Source of the DNA: Microbacterium sp.
Lineage (GTDB): Bacteria > Actinomycetota > Actinomycetes > Actinomycetales > Microbacteriaceae
Assembly: GCF_031180975.1 (NCBI RefSeq)
Contig: NZ_JAPSLI010000001.1
Coordinates: 115,521-179,520 of the forward strand
Length of the DNA: 64,000 nucleotides
Direction of reading: 5' to 3'
Shown: one piece after another, positions 37,808 through 46,226 of the stretch
Numbering within the stretch: position 1 is the first letter of the stretch
Layout: the number at the start of each line of letters is the position of its first letter
Position numbers and translations under genes: made by a program
Notes under the pieces: model-generated
What the model was told of the DNA's origin: nothing
What the model saw: the letters and a program-made list of their open reading frames with translations, nothing else
Databases searched by the model: none

Positions 37808-38164
37808 ATGCGACGTTTCCCCCGGTCCGTGTACGAGCGCGGCGAGGAGCCTGATCCGCGGTTCTCGCTCGCCAACGAGCGGACCTTCCTCGCATGGACG
37901 CGCACGGGCCTCGCGCTGATCGCCGGCGGTGTGGCGCTGGAGGTTCTCGGCCTCGATCTGCACGCGGGACTGCGGACGGCTGCGTCGCTCGTGCTCATCG
38001 TCGCCGGCACCGCGGTGGCGCCGCTGGCGTTCTGGGAGTGGATGCGCACGGAGCGGGCGCTGCGCGAGTCGCAGCCGCTGCCGGGCGCCTACTCCGGGGT
38101 GGTCCTCGCGGTGGTGGTGCTCGTCATCGGCCTGCTGGTGACCGGCGGCATCCTGTGGCGATGA
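37808..38164 (+). CDS. DUF202/YidH-family membrane protein
   Basis: 118 residues with three membrane helices. It opens with the family hallmark FSLANERTFLAWTRTGLALIAGGVALE. The function of DUF202 proteins is not established. It overlaps the next gene by ATGA, and that gene encodes a second DUF202-type protein, so the two probably form a pair. Confidence 0.85.
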   Translation: MRRFPRSVYERGEEPDPRFSLANERTFLAWTRTGLALIAGGVALEVLGLDLHAGLRTAASLVLIVAGTAVAPLAFWEWMRTERALRESQPLPGAYSGVVLAVVVLVIGLLVTGGILWR

Positions 38165-38511
38165 ACGGCCCCGCGGACGCAGGCCTCCAGCCCGAGCGCA
38201 CCGAGCTGGCCTGGCGGCGCACCGCTCTCGCGATCGCCATCGGCTCGCTGCTCTCACTGCGCATCTTCCCGGCCGTGCTCCCCGCCGAGATCGCGGCCTG
38301 GGGGTTCGCGCCCGGCGCGGTCGGGGTGGCGGCCGCCCTGGCACTGTGGATCGCCGGTCGGCGTCGACGGGTGCGGTTCCTCGACACGATGACCGGCGCC
38401 CTGCCCCCATCGGGCACCCCGGGTGGGGCCGCGCTCTTCGGGCTCAGCGCGCTGTGCGTCGGGTTCGGCATCGTCGCGCTCGGCGTCGTCGTCGGCGCCG
38501 CCGCCCGGTGA
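38161..38511 (+). CDS. Second DUF202-family membrane protein
   Basis: 116 residues. PERTELAWRRTALAIAIGSLLSLR is the abbreviated DUF202 signature, followed by two more helices (FAPGAVGVAAALALWIAG, GLSALCVGFGIVALGVVVGAA). The acidic/aromatic signature differs from its upstream partner (ELAWRRT versus TFLAWTRT), as in other tandem DUF202 pairs, suggesting a hetero-oligomer. Confidence 0.85.
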   Translation: MNGPADAGLQPERTELAWRRTALAIAIGSLLSLRIFPAVLPAEIAAWGFAPGAVGVAAALALWIAGRRRRVRFLDTMTGALPPSGTPGGAALFGLSALCVGFGIVALGVVVGAAAR

Positions 38512-38531
38512 GACCGGCGCCCGGCCGGCCG

Positions 38532-38537
38532 TAGGCT
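38532..38537 (+). promoter_or_regulatory. -10-like TAGGCT of the HAD gene
   Basis: TAGGCT-GAGAGC-ATG; 6-nt gap. Confidence 0.45.
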
Positions 38538-38543
38538 GAGAGC

Positions 38544-39194
38544 ATGGCCCACAGCATCCGCGCCCGCGCCGTCCTGCTGGACATGGACGGCACCCTCGTC
38601 GATTCGACCGCCGTCGTGGAGCGGCTCTGGCTGGAGTGGGCGAAGCCGCACGGACTCGACGAGGCGCGGGTCCTCGAGGTGGTGCACGGGCGCCAGGGAC
38701 ATCAGAGCATGGCGATTCTGCTGCCTGAGCGCGACCACGCCATCAACCTGGTCGAGAACCAGCAGATGCTGGCGCGGGAGAGCTCCGACGTGCACGGGGT
38801 GGTGGAGATCACCGGCGCCGCGGCCCTGCTCGAGGCACTCGCCGACGTGCCGCACGCGATCGTGACCTCCGCGAACGTCGAGCTGATGACCGCCCGGATG
38901 TCGGCCGCCGGGCTGTCGCTGCCGCATCTGACCGTCACCGCCGAGAACGTGTCGGCGTCCAAGCCCGACCCGGAGGGGTTCCTGCTCGCGGCGCAGCAGC
39001 TCGGTGTCGCGCCGGCGGACTGCGTGGTGTTCGAGGACTCCGAGGCCGGCATCCAGGCCGCCAAGGCCGCGGGGATGCGGGTCATCGGCGTCGGCACAGG
39101 ATCCGTGGCGCACTCCCCCGATCACACCGTGGCGGACCTCTCCGGCATCCGGATCACGACAGCCGAGGACGGCGTCGTGATCGACCTGCCCTGA
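38544..39194 (+). CDS. HAD-IA phosphatase (sugar-phosphate type)
   Basis: 216 residues with all four HAD motifs: LLDMDGTLVDST (nucleophile Asp, acid-base Asp), IVTSAN, the KPDPEGF lysine, and VVFEDSEAGIQAA. The cap and DSEAGIQAA resemble the DOG1/GPP group that dephosphorylates sugar or glycerol phosphates. The exact substrate is not predictable. The stop lies 6 bp from that of the convergent Lrp-type gene. Confidence 0.85.
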   Translation: MAHSIRARAVLLDMDGTLVDSTAVVERLWLEWAKPHGLDEARVLEVVHGRQGHQSMAILLPERDHAINLVENQQMLARESSDVHGVVEITGAAALLEALADVPHAIVTSANVELMTARMSAAGLSLPHLTVTAENVSASKPDPEGFLLAAQQLGVAPADCVVFEDSEAGIQAAKAAGMRVIGVGTGSVAHSPDHTVADLSGIRITTAEDGVVIDLP

Positions 39195-39200
39195 CCGCGG

Positions 39201-39638
39201 TCAGCTTCTCGAGAAGTCCTCGAAGATCAGCGTGGTGCGCGTCGAGCGCACCGACGGGATGGCCTGGATGTCCTCCAGTACGATGCGTCGCAGATCCCGT
39301 GCGTCCCGCGCGCGCACCAGCAGGATCACGTCGAAGTCGCCGCCGACGAGTGCCATGTGCTCGACCTCGGGGATGGCGCGCAACCGCTCCTGCACGTCCT
39401 GCCAGGTGGCCTGCTCGATCGCGAGCATGATGTACGCCGACGCGTGGTGCCCGAGCAGCACGGGGTCGGTGCGCACGGTGTAGCCGGTGATGACCCCGGT
39501 CTCGGTGAGGCGCTTGATGCGGGCGTGCGCGCCCGCCCGTGAGATGTGCACGGCGTCCGCGATGGCCGTCATCGACGACCGCGCATCGCGGCGCAGCTCG
39601 GCCAGGATCGCCTCGTCCACCTCGTCGAGCTCAGCCAT
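39201..39638 (-). CDS. Lrp/AsnC-type transcriptional regulator
   Basis: 145 residues. The N-terminal HTH (DEVDEAILAELRRDARSSMTAIADAVHISRAGAHARIKRL) is followed by a RAM ligand-binding domain (VEHMALVGGDFDVILLVRARD). It is divergent from the branched-chain 2-oxoacid dehydrogenase operon, the same arrangement as BkdR, an Lrp-type activator of bkd genes in pseudomonads. A perfect dyad lies 17 bp upstream of its ATG. Confidence 0.88.
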   Translation of the reverse strand: MAELDEVDEAILAELRRDARSSMTAIADAVHISRAGAHARIKRLTETGVITGYTVRTDPVLLGHHASAYIMLAIEQATWQDVQERLRAIPEVEHMALVGGDFDVILLVRARDARDLRRIVLEDIQAIPSVRSTRTTLIFEDFSRS

Positions 39639-39654
39639 GACTCCCCTTCGATCC

Positions 39655-39670
39655 GTCAGCAAATGCTGAC
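39655..39670. promoter_or_regulatory. Perfect dyad, probable Lrp-type operator
   Basis: GTCAGCA-AA-TGCTGAC has 7-bp perfect arms. It lies just upstream of the regulator ATG and about 120 bp from bkdA, where autoregulation and control of the dehydrogenase operon could meet. Confidence 0.5.
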
Positions 39671-39791
39671 ACTCTGATCTCATCAAGCGCAAGCAGAGAG
39701 CAAACGTCCACATTCGCCAGCCGACTCTTGGACGACTGCGTCCCGGGGGCGCATCCTGTCATCATCACGTTCGGCGAGGAAGGCGGACACG

Positions 39792-40895
39792 ATGCGGCAC
39801 GAAGAACTGCTCCCGCGCGACGCACCGGTGCGGCTCATCGACGAGACCGGCACCACCGTCGATGACGATCACTACGCGCTGCCCGACAACGGCACGCTGC
39901 TGCGCGCCTACCGCGGGCTCGTCGAGGGGCGCCGCTTCAACGACCAGGCCAGCGCGCTGGTGCGGCAGGGGCGGCTGGCGGTGTACCCGTCGTCGCACGG
40001 ACAGGAGGCCTGCCAGGTCGGCGCGGCGCTCGCGCTGAGCGACGGCGACTGGCTGTTCCCCACGTACCGCGACGCGGTCGCCATCATCGGTCGCGGCGTC
40101 GCGCCGGCCGATGCGCTGGTGCTGCTCAAAGGCGACTGGCACTCCGGCTACGACCCCGCCACACACCGGGTCGCGCCGCAGGCCACCCCGCTGGCCACGC
40201 AACTGCTGCACGCGGTGGGCTTCGCGTTCGCCGCCCGGCACCGCGGCGAGGACACCGTCGTGCTGGCGCTGTGCGGCGACGGCGCTACCAGCGAGGGCGA
40301 CTTCCACGAGGCGCTCAACTTCGCCGCCGTGTTCCACGTACCGGTGGTGTTCTTCGTGCAGAACAACGAGTTCGCGATCTCGGTGCCGTTGTCGCGGCAG
40401 ACGGCGGCGCCCTCGCTCGCGCACAAGGCGATCGGATACGGGATGCCGGGGCAGCGCGTCGACGGCAACGACGTCGCCGCCGTGCTGGCCGTGCTCGGCG
40501 AGGCCGTGGACCGCGCCCGCTCGGGCGGCGGCCCTTCGCTCGTGGAGGCGCACACGTATCGGATGCAGGCGCACACCAACGCCGACGACGACACGCGCTA
40601 CCGCTCGCGCGACGACGTGCGGGCGTGGGAGCAGCGCGACCCGCTGCTCCGGCTGCGCGCCCACCTGCGCGGCGCCGGTCTGCTCGACGATGCCGCCGAG
40701 GAGCGGATCGGGGCGGATGCCGAGCGGCAGGCCGCCGCGCTGCGAGACGCGCTGAACACGGATGCCGAGCACGACCCGGAGGACCTGTTCCGGTTCGTGA
40801 CGACCGGACGCTCCCCCCAGCTGGAGGAGCAGTGGCGGATGCTGCACGACGAACTCCGTAGGGCGAGTGCCGCGGAGACGGGAGGGACGCGATGA
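39792..40895 (+). CDS. bkdA: Branched-chain 2-oxoacid dehydrogenase E1 alpha
   Basis: 367-residue thiamine-diphosphate subunit of the decarboxylase. The ThDP motif runs from LALCGDGATSEGDFHEALNFAA to FVQNNEFAIS (GDG...NN). The phosphorylation-loop region YRMQAHTNADDDTRYRS matches bkd-type rather than pyruvate-type E1alpha. It overlaps the E1beta start by ATGA. An SD (GGAAGG) precedes the ATG. Confidence 0.9.
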   Translation: MRHEELLPRDAPVRLIDETGTTVDDDHYALPDNGTLLRAYRGLVEGRRFNDQASALVRQGRLAVYPSSHGQEACQVGAALALSDGDWLFPTYRDAVAIIGRGVAPADALVLLKGDWHSGYDPATHRVAPQATPLATQLLHAVGFAFAARHRGEDTVVLALCGDGATSEGDFHEALNFAAVFHVPVVFFVQNNEFAISVPLSRQTAAPSLAHKAIGYGMPGQRVDGNDVAAVLAVLGEAVDRARSGGGPSLVEAHTYRMQAHTNADDDTRYRSRDDVRAWEQRDPLLRLRAHLRGAGLLDDAAEERIGADAERQAAALRDALNTDAEHDPEDLFRFVTTGRSPQLEEQWRMLHDELRRASAAETGGTR

Positions 40896-41923
40896 CGCTC
40901 GCACACGACGACATCGGTCTGGAGCAGGCCATCTCCAGGCCGTACGTCCAGACCCTGACGATGGCCGGGGCACTCAACCTGGCCCTCGCCGACGCGCTGC
41001 GGGAGGACCCCGAGGTCGTGGTCTTCGGCGAGGACGTCGGCGCCCTCGGCGGAGTGTTCCGCGTCACCGATGGACTGACGGCTCGGTTCGGGGACCGCTG
41101 CTTCGACACCCCTCTCGCAGAGTCCGGGATCGTGGGCACCGCCGTCGGGATGGCCATGAACGGCATGCGCCCCGTGGTGGAGATGCAGTTCGACGCGTTC
41201 GCGCTGCCGGCGTTCGAGCAGATCGTCAGTCACGTCGCGAAACTCGGCAACCGCACTCGCGGGGCGCTGCGGATGCCGCTCGTGATCCGCATTCCGTTCG
41301 GTGGGGGCATCGGCGGCGTCGAGCACCACTGCGACTCGTCGGAGGCGTACTACGCGCACACGCCGGGACTCACCGTGGTGAGCCCGTCCAGCCCGCAGGA
41401 CGCCTACTCGCTGCTGCGCGCGGCGATCGCCTCACCCGACCCCGTCGTCTTCCTGGAGCCCAAGAAGCTGTACTGGACGAAGGGCGAAGTGGACACGTCG
41501 GTGACGGCGGCGATCGGTCGGGCGCGTGTGGTCCGCGACGGGACCGACGTCACCCTGCTCGCCTACGCGGCCATGGTGCCGGTCGCGCTGGAGGCAGCCG
41601 AGATCGCGGCATCCGAGGGGCGCAGCGTGCAGGTGGTCGACATCCGCACGCTGTCACCGTTCGACGACGCCACCGTGATCGCGGCGGTGCGATCGACGGG
41701 GCGCGCGGTCGTCGTCGCGGAGGCACCCGGGTTCGCGAGCGTGGCCTCCGAGATCCAGGCGCGGGTGTCGGAGCGGTGCTTCGAGTACCTCGAGGCGCCG
41801 GTGCGGCGGGTGACCGGCTTCGACACCCCGTACGCGCCGCCCAAGCTCGAGCACTGGTACCTGCCCGATGCCGACCGCGTGCTCGACGCGATCGACTCGC
41901 TGCACTGGGAGGACGAAACGTGA
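40892..41923 (+). CDS. bkdB: Branched-chain 2-oxoacid dehydrogenase E1 beta
   Basis: 343 residues. The transketolase-like pyrimidine-binding half begins TMAGALNLALADALREDPEVVVFGEDVGALGGVFRVTDGL; the C-terminal half carries VQVVDIRTLSPFDDATV. It pairs with E1alpha to decarboxylate the oxoacids of valine, leucine and isoleucine. The track also shows an out-of-frame ORF across it that continues into E2. Its stop overlaps the E2 GTG. Confidence 0.92.
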   Translation: MTLAHDDIGLEQAISRPYVQTLTMAGALNLALADALREDPEVVVFGEDVGALGGVFRVTDGLTARFGDRCFDTPLAESGIVGTAVGMAMNGMRPVVEMQFDAFALPAFEQIVSHVAKLGNRTRGALRMPLVIRIPFGGGIGGVEHHCDSSEAYYAHTPGLTVVSPSSPQDAYSLLRAAIASPDPVVFLEPKKLYWTKGEVDTSVTAAIGRARVVRDGTDVTLLAYAAMVPVALEAAEIAASEGRSVQVVDIRTLSPFDDATVIAAVRSTGRAVVVAEAPGFASVASEIQARVSERCFEYLEAPVRRVTGFDTPYAPPKLEHWYLPDADRVLDAIDSLHWEDET

Positions 41924-43437
41924 GCACCGCGACGACGCGGGTGTTCCGACTGCCCGATCTCGGCGAGGGCCTGACCGAGGCGGGCCTCGTGCAGTGGCTG
42001 GTGCAGGTCGGCGACACCATCCGCACCGACCAGCCGATCGCCGAGGTGGAGACCGCGAAGAGCGTCGTCGAGCTGCCCGCGCCCTTCGCCGGAGTGGTCA
42101 CCGCGCTGCACGGCGAACCCGGCGACACGATCGCCGTCGGCTCTCCCGTGCTGGAGGTCGCGGATGCCGTCGCCGCCCCTTCCTCGTCGCTGAGCGAGCC
42201 CGGCTCCCCACCCCGGTCGTCGGCCGAGCCCGGCTCCCCTCCCCGGTCGTTGAGCGAGCGCGGCTCCCCTCCCCGGTCGTTGAGCGAGCCCGGCGAAGCC
42301 GAGCGAGACGAAACGCCCCAACCTCACGCAGCTTCCGAAAAGGAGACCTACCGCACGGAGGAGCGCGCCGGCTCGGGGAACGTGCTCATCGGCTACGGCA
42401 CGTCCGAGGGCGCGACAAGGGGACGACGGCGGCGGGCTCGGTCGGGCCCTTCGATCCCCACGCCCCCGTCGGGCCCTTCGACGAGCTCAGGGACCCAAGG
42501 GGTTCCGTCGACAAGTTCAGGGCCCCAAGAGCCGCGACGGCCCGTCGCGGTGCGCTCGCCGCTCGTGCGGCGCCTCGCCCGCGATCTCGGGCTCGACCTG
42601 CACGCGATCACCCCGACGGGCGCCGACGGCGCGATCACGCGCGGCGACGTTCTCCGCGCAGCGGTCGACAACGCCGTGGACGGCGTGGCGGCGGGATCCG
42701 CTGCCCCGGCGCGACCCGTCGAGGACGGGACCCTCGACGGACTCGAGGTGCGCTCCCGCGAGCGCATGACCCCGCTCCGCAAGGCCGTGACCGCGAAGCT
42801 GACCCGCAGCCGCTCGGAGATCCCCGAGGCGACCGTGTGGGTCGACGTCGACGCCACCCGGCTGTGGCAGCTGCGCGCCGAGATGGCGACCGACGACGTC
42901 AAGGCGCCCTCGCTCACGGCGCTCGTCGCCCGGTTCGCACTCATCGCTCTCGGCGACTTCCCCCTGCTGGCCTCGCGGCTCAGCGAGGACGGCGAGGAGA
43001 TCATCTCGTTCGACGGGGTGAACCTGGGCGTCGCGACCGACACACCGCGTGGCCTGCTGGTGCCGGTGCTGCCGCGCGCACACGAGCTGAGCGTGCAGGA
43101 GCTGGACACCGCCCTGCGCGGGCTCGCCGAGACCGCCAGGACCGGAACCCTGCCGCCCGAGCGGCTGCGAGGATCGACCTTCACGCTGAACAACTACGGC
43201 GGGCTCGGCGTGGACGGATCGGCCGCGATCATCAACCACCCGGATGTCGCGATCCTCGGCATCGGTCGGATGATCGAGCGCCCCTGGGTGGTGGAAGGCC
43301 AGATCGTCCCGCGCCGCATCGCCCAACTGTCGCTCGTGTTCGACCACCGGGTGTGTGACGGCGGCTACGCCGCCGGCTTCCTCCGCCGAATCATCGAGCT
43401 CATGGAGCATCCGCTGCGCGCGTACGGTCGCATCTGA
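41920..43437 (+). CDS. bkdC: Dihydrolipoamide acyltransferase (E2) with repeat-built linker
   Basis: 505 residues. One lipoyl domain (residues 1-80, lipoyl lysine in EVETAKSVVE), an E1/E3-binding domain (about 208-245, SPLVRRLARDLGLDLHAITPTGADGAI) and a catalytic domain ending with the HRVCDGG active site. The region between the first two domains (about 89-203) is largely encoded by dispersed repeats: four roughly 30-bp units read as SLSEPGSPPR-like blocks, then two CCCTTCGACGAGCTCAGGGACC-type copies (PSTSSGTQ). No E3 (lipoamide dehydrogenase) gene follows; it must be elsewhere. Confidence 0.92.
   Translation: MSTATTRVFRLPDLGEGLTEAGLVQWLVQVGDTIRTDQPIAEVETAKSVVELPAPFAGVVTALHGEPGDTIAVGSPVLEVADAVAAPSSSLSEPGSPPRSSAEPGSPPRSLSERGSPPRSLSEPGEAERDETPQPHAASEKETYRTEERAGSGNVLIGYGTSEGATRGRRRRARSGPSIPTPPSGPSTSSGTQGVPSTSSGPQEPRRPVAVRSPLVRRLARDLGLDLHAITPTGADGAITRGDVLRAAVDNAVDGVAAGSAAPARPVEDGTLDGLEVRSRERMTPLRKAVTAKLTRSRSEIPEATVWVDVDATRLWQLRAEMATDDVKAPSLTALVARFALIALGDFPLLASRLSEDGEEIISFDGVNLGVATDTPRGLLVPVLPRAHELSVQELDTALRGLAETARTGTLPPERLRGSTFTLNNYGGLGVDGSAAIINHPDVAILGIGRMIERPWVVEGQIVPRRIAQLSLVFDHRVCDGGYAAGFLRRIIELMEHPLRAYGRI
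42184..42315. repeat. Tandem repeats in the E2 linker
   Basis: Four consecutive units start TCGTCGCTGAGCGAG, TCGTCGGCCGAG, TCGTTGAGCGAG and TCGTTGAGCGAG. Each of the first three runs to CTCCCCNCCCCGG with a period of 30-33 bp; the last ends in the full GAGCGAGACGAAACG tail of the dispersed element. The frame is kept because the unit is a multiple of three. Confidence 0.8.
42471..42527. repeat. Two degenerate TTCGAC(A/G)AGCTCAGGG repeats in the E2 linker
   Basis: GGGCCCTTCGACGAGCTCAGGGACCCA followed by GGTTCCGTCGACAAGTTCAGGGCCCCA. Same family as the copy in hisS, read here in a different frame and orientation as PSTSSGTQ / PSTSSGPQ. Confidence 0.7.
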
Positions 43438-43458
43438 CCGTCCGTGCACGACATGAGA

Positions 43459-43487
43459 GGAGGCCGGGGGGTCGTCCCCCGGCCTCC
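43459..43487. terminator. Terminator between bkdC and the MHS transporter gene
   Basis: GGAGGCCGGGGG and CCCCCGGCCTCC make a perfect 12-bp stem with a 5-nt loop between convergent genes. Confidence 0.85.
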
Positions 43488-43497
43488 TCCGTTCTGA

Positions 43498-44826
43498 TCA
43501 GCGTGCCGCGGTGCTGTGCGCGCGGACGTCGACGCTGTGCGTGTCGAGCGGTACGCCCCGCGTCTCCTTCACGACCGAGACCGCCACGAGCGAGATGATC
43601 GTGATCACCAGCACGTAGACACCGATCGACCACGACACCCCGGTGTTCTGCAGGAGCAGCTGGGCGATCAGCGGCGCGAACGCACCACCGAGGATCGCGC
43701 CGAGCGCGTAGCCGATCGAGACGCCGGAGTAGCGCACGTCGGCCGGGAACATCTCCGCGTACAGCGCGGACTGCGGCCCGTACGACAGCCCGAGTCCGAT
43801 GGTCAGCACGAACAGCGCGATGAAGAACAGCGCCACGTTCCCGCTGTCGATCAGGAACCACATCGGGATCGCCCACACCGCGATCAGCGCGTAGCCGATC
43901 TGGAAGGTGCGCACCCGGCCGAGCCGGTCGGACAGCCAGCCGCCCGCCATCGTGAAGATCAGCCACCCGAACGACGCGAGCGTCGTCATGAGCAGTGCGG
44001 TGGGCTGCGGCATCCCGACCACCGTCGACACGTAGGTCGTGAAGAAGGCGATCAGCAGGTAACCGGCGGCGTTGTTGGCGATGAAGATCAGCGCCGTGAG
44101 CAGCACCTCGCGGCCGTGGTGCCGGAACAGGATCGCGAGCGGTGCCGAAGACTCCCGCTTGCGCTCCAGCAGCTCCTTGAAGATGGGCGATTCCTCCACC
44201 GCGCGGCGGATGATGTAGCCGACCACGATCAGGACGATCGAGAACAGGAACGGCAGCCGCCAGCCCCACGCCAGGAACGCCTCCTCGGTCATGCTCGACC
44301 GCAGCACCCACATCGTGAAGGTGGCCAGGATCATGCCGATCGGCACGCCGATCTGCGGGAACGCGCCGAACAGCCCGCGCCGCCCGACGGGAGCGTGCTC
44401 GACCGACATCAGGGCCGCGCCACCCCATTCGCCGCCGGCCGAGAAGCCCTGCAGCACCCGTAGGAAGACGAGCATGACGGTCGCCATGATGCCGATGTCG
44501 GCGTAGGTGGGCAGGACGCCGATGAGCGAGGTCGCCAGCCCCATCAGGATCAGGGTCAGCACCAGCATCCGCTTGCGACCGAGCTTGTCGCCGAGGTGAC
44601 CCGCGATGACCGCCCCCAGCGGACGGAACAGGAACGAGATGCCCAGCGAGGCCCAGGAGGCGATCTGCCCACCCGTCTCGCCCAGCGGAGCGAAGAACAG
44701 TCCGCCGAACACGAGTCCGGCAGCCTGCGCGTAGATGAAGAAGTCGTACCACTCGATCGTCGTGCCGACGAGGGTGCCGGCGAGGACCCGGCGCTCTTCG
44801 CGCCGGCGTTCGACAGTGTTGGCCAT
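43498..44826 (-). CDS. MHS-family MFS transporter, candidate phenylacetate permease
   Basis: 442 residues, twelve membrane helices. The metabolite:H+ symporter hallmarks are GTTIEWYDFFIYAQAAGLVFG at the N-terminus, the GDKLGRKRMLVLTLILMG loop (motif A) and RVLQGFSAGGEWGGAALMSVEH. MHS members carry carboxylates such as shikimate, citrate, 2-oxoglutarate or aromatic acids. The gene is divergent from the paa genes and has a PaaR-type operator near its promoter, so phenylacetate or a related acid is the best guess. Confidence 0.85.
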   Translation of the reverse strand: MANTVERRREERRVLAGTLVGTTIEWYDFFIYAQAAGLVFGGLFFAPLGETGGQIASWASLGISFLFRPLGAVIAGHLGDKLGRKRMLVLTLILMGLATSLIGVLPTYADIGIMATVMLVFLRVLQGFSAGGEWGGAALMSVEHAPVGRRGLFGAFPQIGVPIGMILATFTMWVLRSSMTEEAFLAWGWRLPFLFSIVLIVVGYIIRRAVEESPIFKELLERKRESSAPLAILFRHHGREVLLTALIFIANNAAGYLLIAFFTTYVSTVVGMPQPTALLMTTLASFGWLIFTMAGGWLSDRLGRVRTFQIGYALIAVWAIPMWFLIDSGNVALFFIALFVLTIGLGLSYGPQSALYAEMFPADVRYSGVSIGYALGAILGGAFAPLIAQLLLQNTGVSWSIGVYVLVITIISLVAVSVVKETRGVPLDTHSVDVRAHSTAAR

Positions 44827-44853
44827 GAGAACTCCATTGTTCGGGTAGGGCTG

Positions 44854-44871
44854 ACTGAACGACCGGTCAGT
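44854..44871. promoter_or_regulatory. PaaR/TetR-type operator at the MHS transporter gene
   Basis: ACTGAACGACCGGTCAGT is an 18-bp near palindrome. It lies 28 bp upstream of the transporter ATG, at or just after the predicted start of transcription. Confidence 0.65.
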
Positions 44872-44879
44872 AAATCAGG

Positions 44880-44885
44880 AGATTA
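44880..44885 (-). promoter_or_regulatory. Possible -10 (TAATCT) of the MHS transporter gene
   Basis: TAATCT on the minus strand places the transcript start beside the operator at 44854-44871. Confidence 0.35.
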
Positions 44886-44926
44886 CACCAGCGGAGCCGC
44901 CTGCGCACGGGTGCACGCCGAGATGC

Positions 44927-44955
44927 TTGCGACGGACTCGTCACGATGTCATGAT
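44927..44955 (+). promoter_or_regulatory. Promoter of the paaJ operon
   Basis: TTGCGA (44927-44932), 17-bp spacer, CATGAT (44950-44955). The predicted start falls inside the operator at 44954-44979, as expected for repression. Confidence 0.45.
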
Positions 44956-44979
44956 TTACTGACCGATGGGTTGGTAAAT
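44954..44979. promoter_or_regulatory. PaaR/TetR-type operator at the paaJ operon
   Basis: ATTTACTGACCGATGGGTTGGTAAAT is an imperfect 26-bp palindrome sharing the TTTACTGACCG half with the other two sites. Confidence 0.65.
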
Positions 44980-45038
44980 GACGCGCCACGATCGCTGACG
45001 ATCGCCCACCTGCACGTTCCACGCAATGGAGATGGATC

Positions 45039-46226
45039 ATGACGGACGCCTTCCTGGTCGGCGGTGTGCGCACCCCCGTGGGGCGATACGGCGGCGCGCT
45101 CGCCGGCGTACGGCCCGACGATCTCGCGGCCCTCGTGGTGCGTGCGGCCGTGGACCGCGGCGGGGCTCCAGACGATGCGATCGAGGAGGTCATCCTCGGC
45201 GCGGCCAATCAGGCCGGCGAAGACAACCGCAACGTGGCGCGCATGGCTGTGCTGCTGGCCGGTCTTCCTGACGAGGTCCCTGGCATCACCGTCAACCGGC
45301 TGTGCGCCTCCGGCATGTCGGCCATCGCGCTGGCGGCGCAGGCGATCCGCGCCGGTGACGCCGACCTCATCGTGGCGGGCGGCGTGGAGTCCATGACCCG
45401 CGCCCCGTGGGTACAGGCCAAACCGGAGCGGCCCTGGGCGAAGCCGGGCGAGGCGTTCGACACCTCCATCGGGTGGCGCTTCACCAACCCGCGGCTGCGC
45501 GAACGCGACAAGGCGACGTTCTCGATGCCGGAGACCGCCGAAGAGGTCGCGCGACGCGACGGTGTCACGCGCGAAGAGGCCGACGCGTTCGCGCTGCGCA
45601 GCCAGCAGCGCGCCATCGCGGCGACCGACGCCGGCCGCTTCGACGCCGAGATCCTCGCAGTGCCGACCCCGAAGGGCGAGGTCACGGTCGACGAGGGTCC
45701 GCGCCGTGACACCAGCCTCGAGGCGCTCGCGGCGCTCCGTCCGGTCGTACCAGGAGGCAGCGTCGTGACGGCCGGCAATTCCAGCTCGCTCAACGACGGC
45801 GCCTCCGCCGTGCTGGTCGCCAGCGCCGAGGCGGTGCGCCGTCACGGTCTCACTCCTCGGGCGCGCATCGTCACCTCGACGTCCGCCGCGCTCGCTCCAG
45901 AGATCATGGGCCTGGGCCCGGTGCCGGCGACAGAGCGTGCACTGCGCCGCGCCGGGCTGTCGGTCGCCGACCTGGGCGCCGTGGAGCTCAACGAGGCGTT
46001 CGCCACCCAGTCTCTCGCCTCGATCCGCCGCCTCGGACTCGATCCCGAGATCGTCAACGCCGACGGCGGTGCGATCGCGCTCGGGCATCCCCTGGGCTCG
46101 AGCGGATGCCGGATCGTGGTGACCCTGCTCGGACGCATGGAACGCGAAGGAGCGGGACTCGGTCTGGCCACCATGTGCGTCGGCGTGGGGCAGGGCACCG
46201 CGATGATCCTGGAGCGGGTGGCATGA
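45039..46226 (+). CDS. paaJ: 3-oxoadipyl-CoA/3-oxo-5,6-dehydrosuberyl-CoA thiolase
   Basis: 395-residue thiolase. The nucleophilic cysteine lies in NRLCASGMSAIALAAQ; the other catalytic residues are in NEAFATQSLA, NADGGAIALGHPLGSSG and the final cysteine of MCVGVGQG. As first gene of a paa operon it should release acetyl-CoA from the ring-cleavage products of phenylacetate. SD (GGAG) before the ATG; its stop overlaps paaF. Confidence 0.9.
   Translation: MTDAFLVGGVRTPVGRYGGALAGVRPDDLAALVVRAAVDRGGAPDDAIEEVILGAANQAGEDNRNVARMAVLLAGLPDEVPGITVNRLCASGMSAIALAAQAIRAGDADLIVAGGVESMTRAPWVQAKPERPWAKPGEAFDTSIGWRFTNPRLRERDKATFSMPETAEEVARRDGVTREEADAFALRSQQRAIAATDAGRFDAEILAVPTPKGEVTVDEGPRRDTSLEALAALRPVVPGGSVVTAGNSSSLNDGASAVLVASAEAVRRHGLTPRARIVTSTSAALAPEIMGLGPVPATERALRRAGLSVADLGAVELNEAFATQSLASIRRLGLDPEIVNADGGAIALGHPLGSSGCRIVVTLLGRMEREGAGLGLATMCVGVGQGTAMILERVA

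Noticed and set aside
40867-41919. N-terminal part of the 856-residue ORF that ends in E2
   Set aside because: Out-of-frame reading of E1beta, low-complexity Arg/Gly. The E2 lipoyl domain starts right after GTG 41920.
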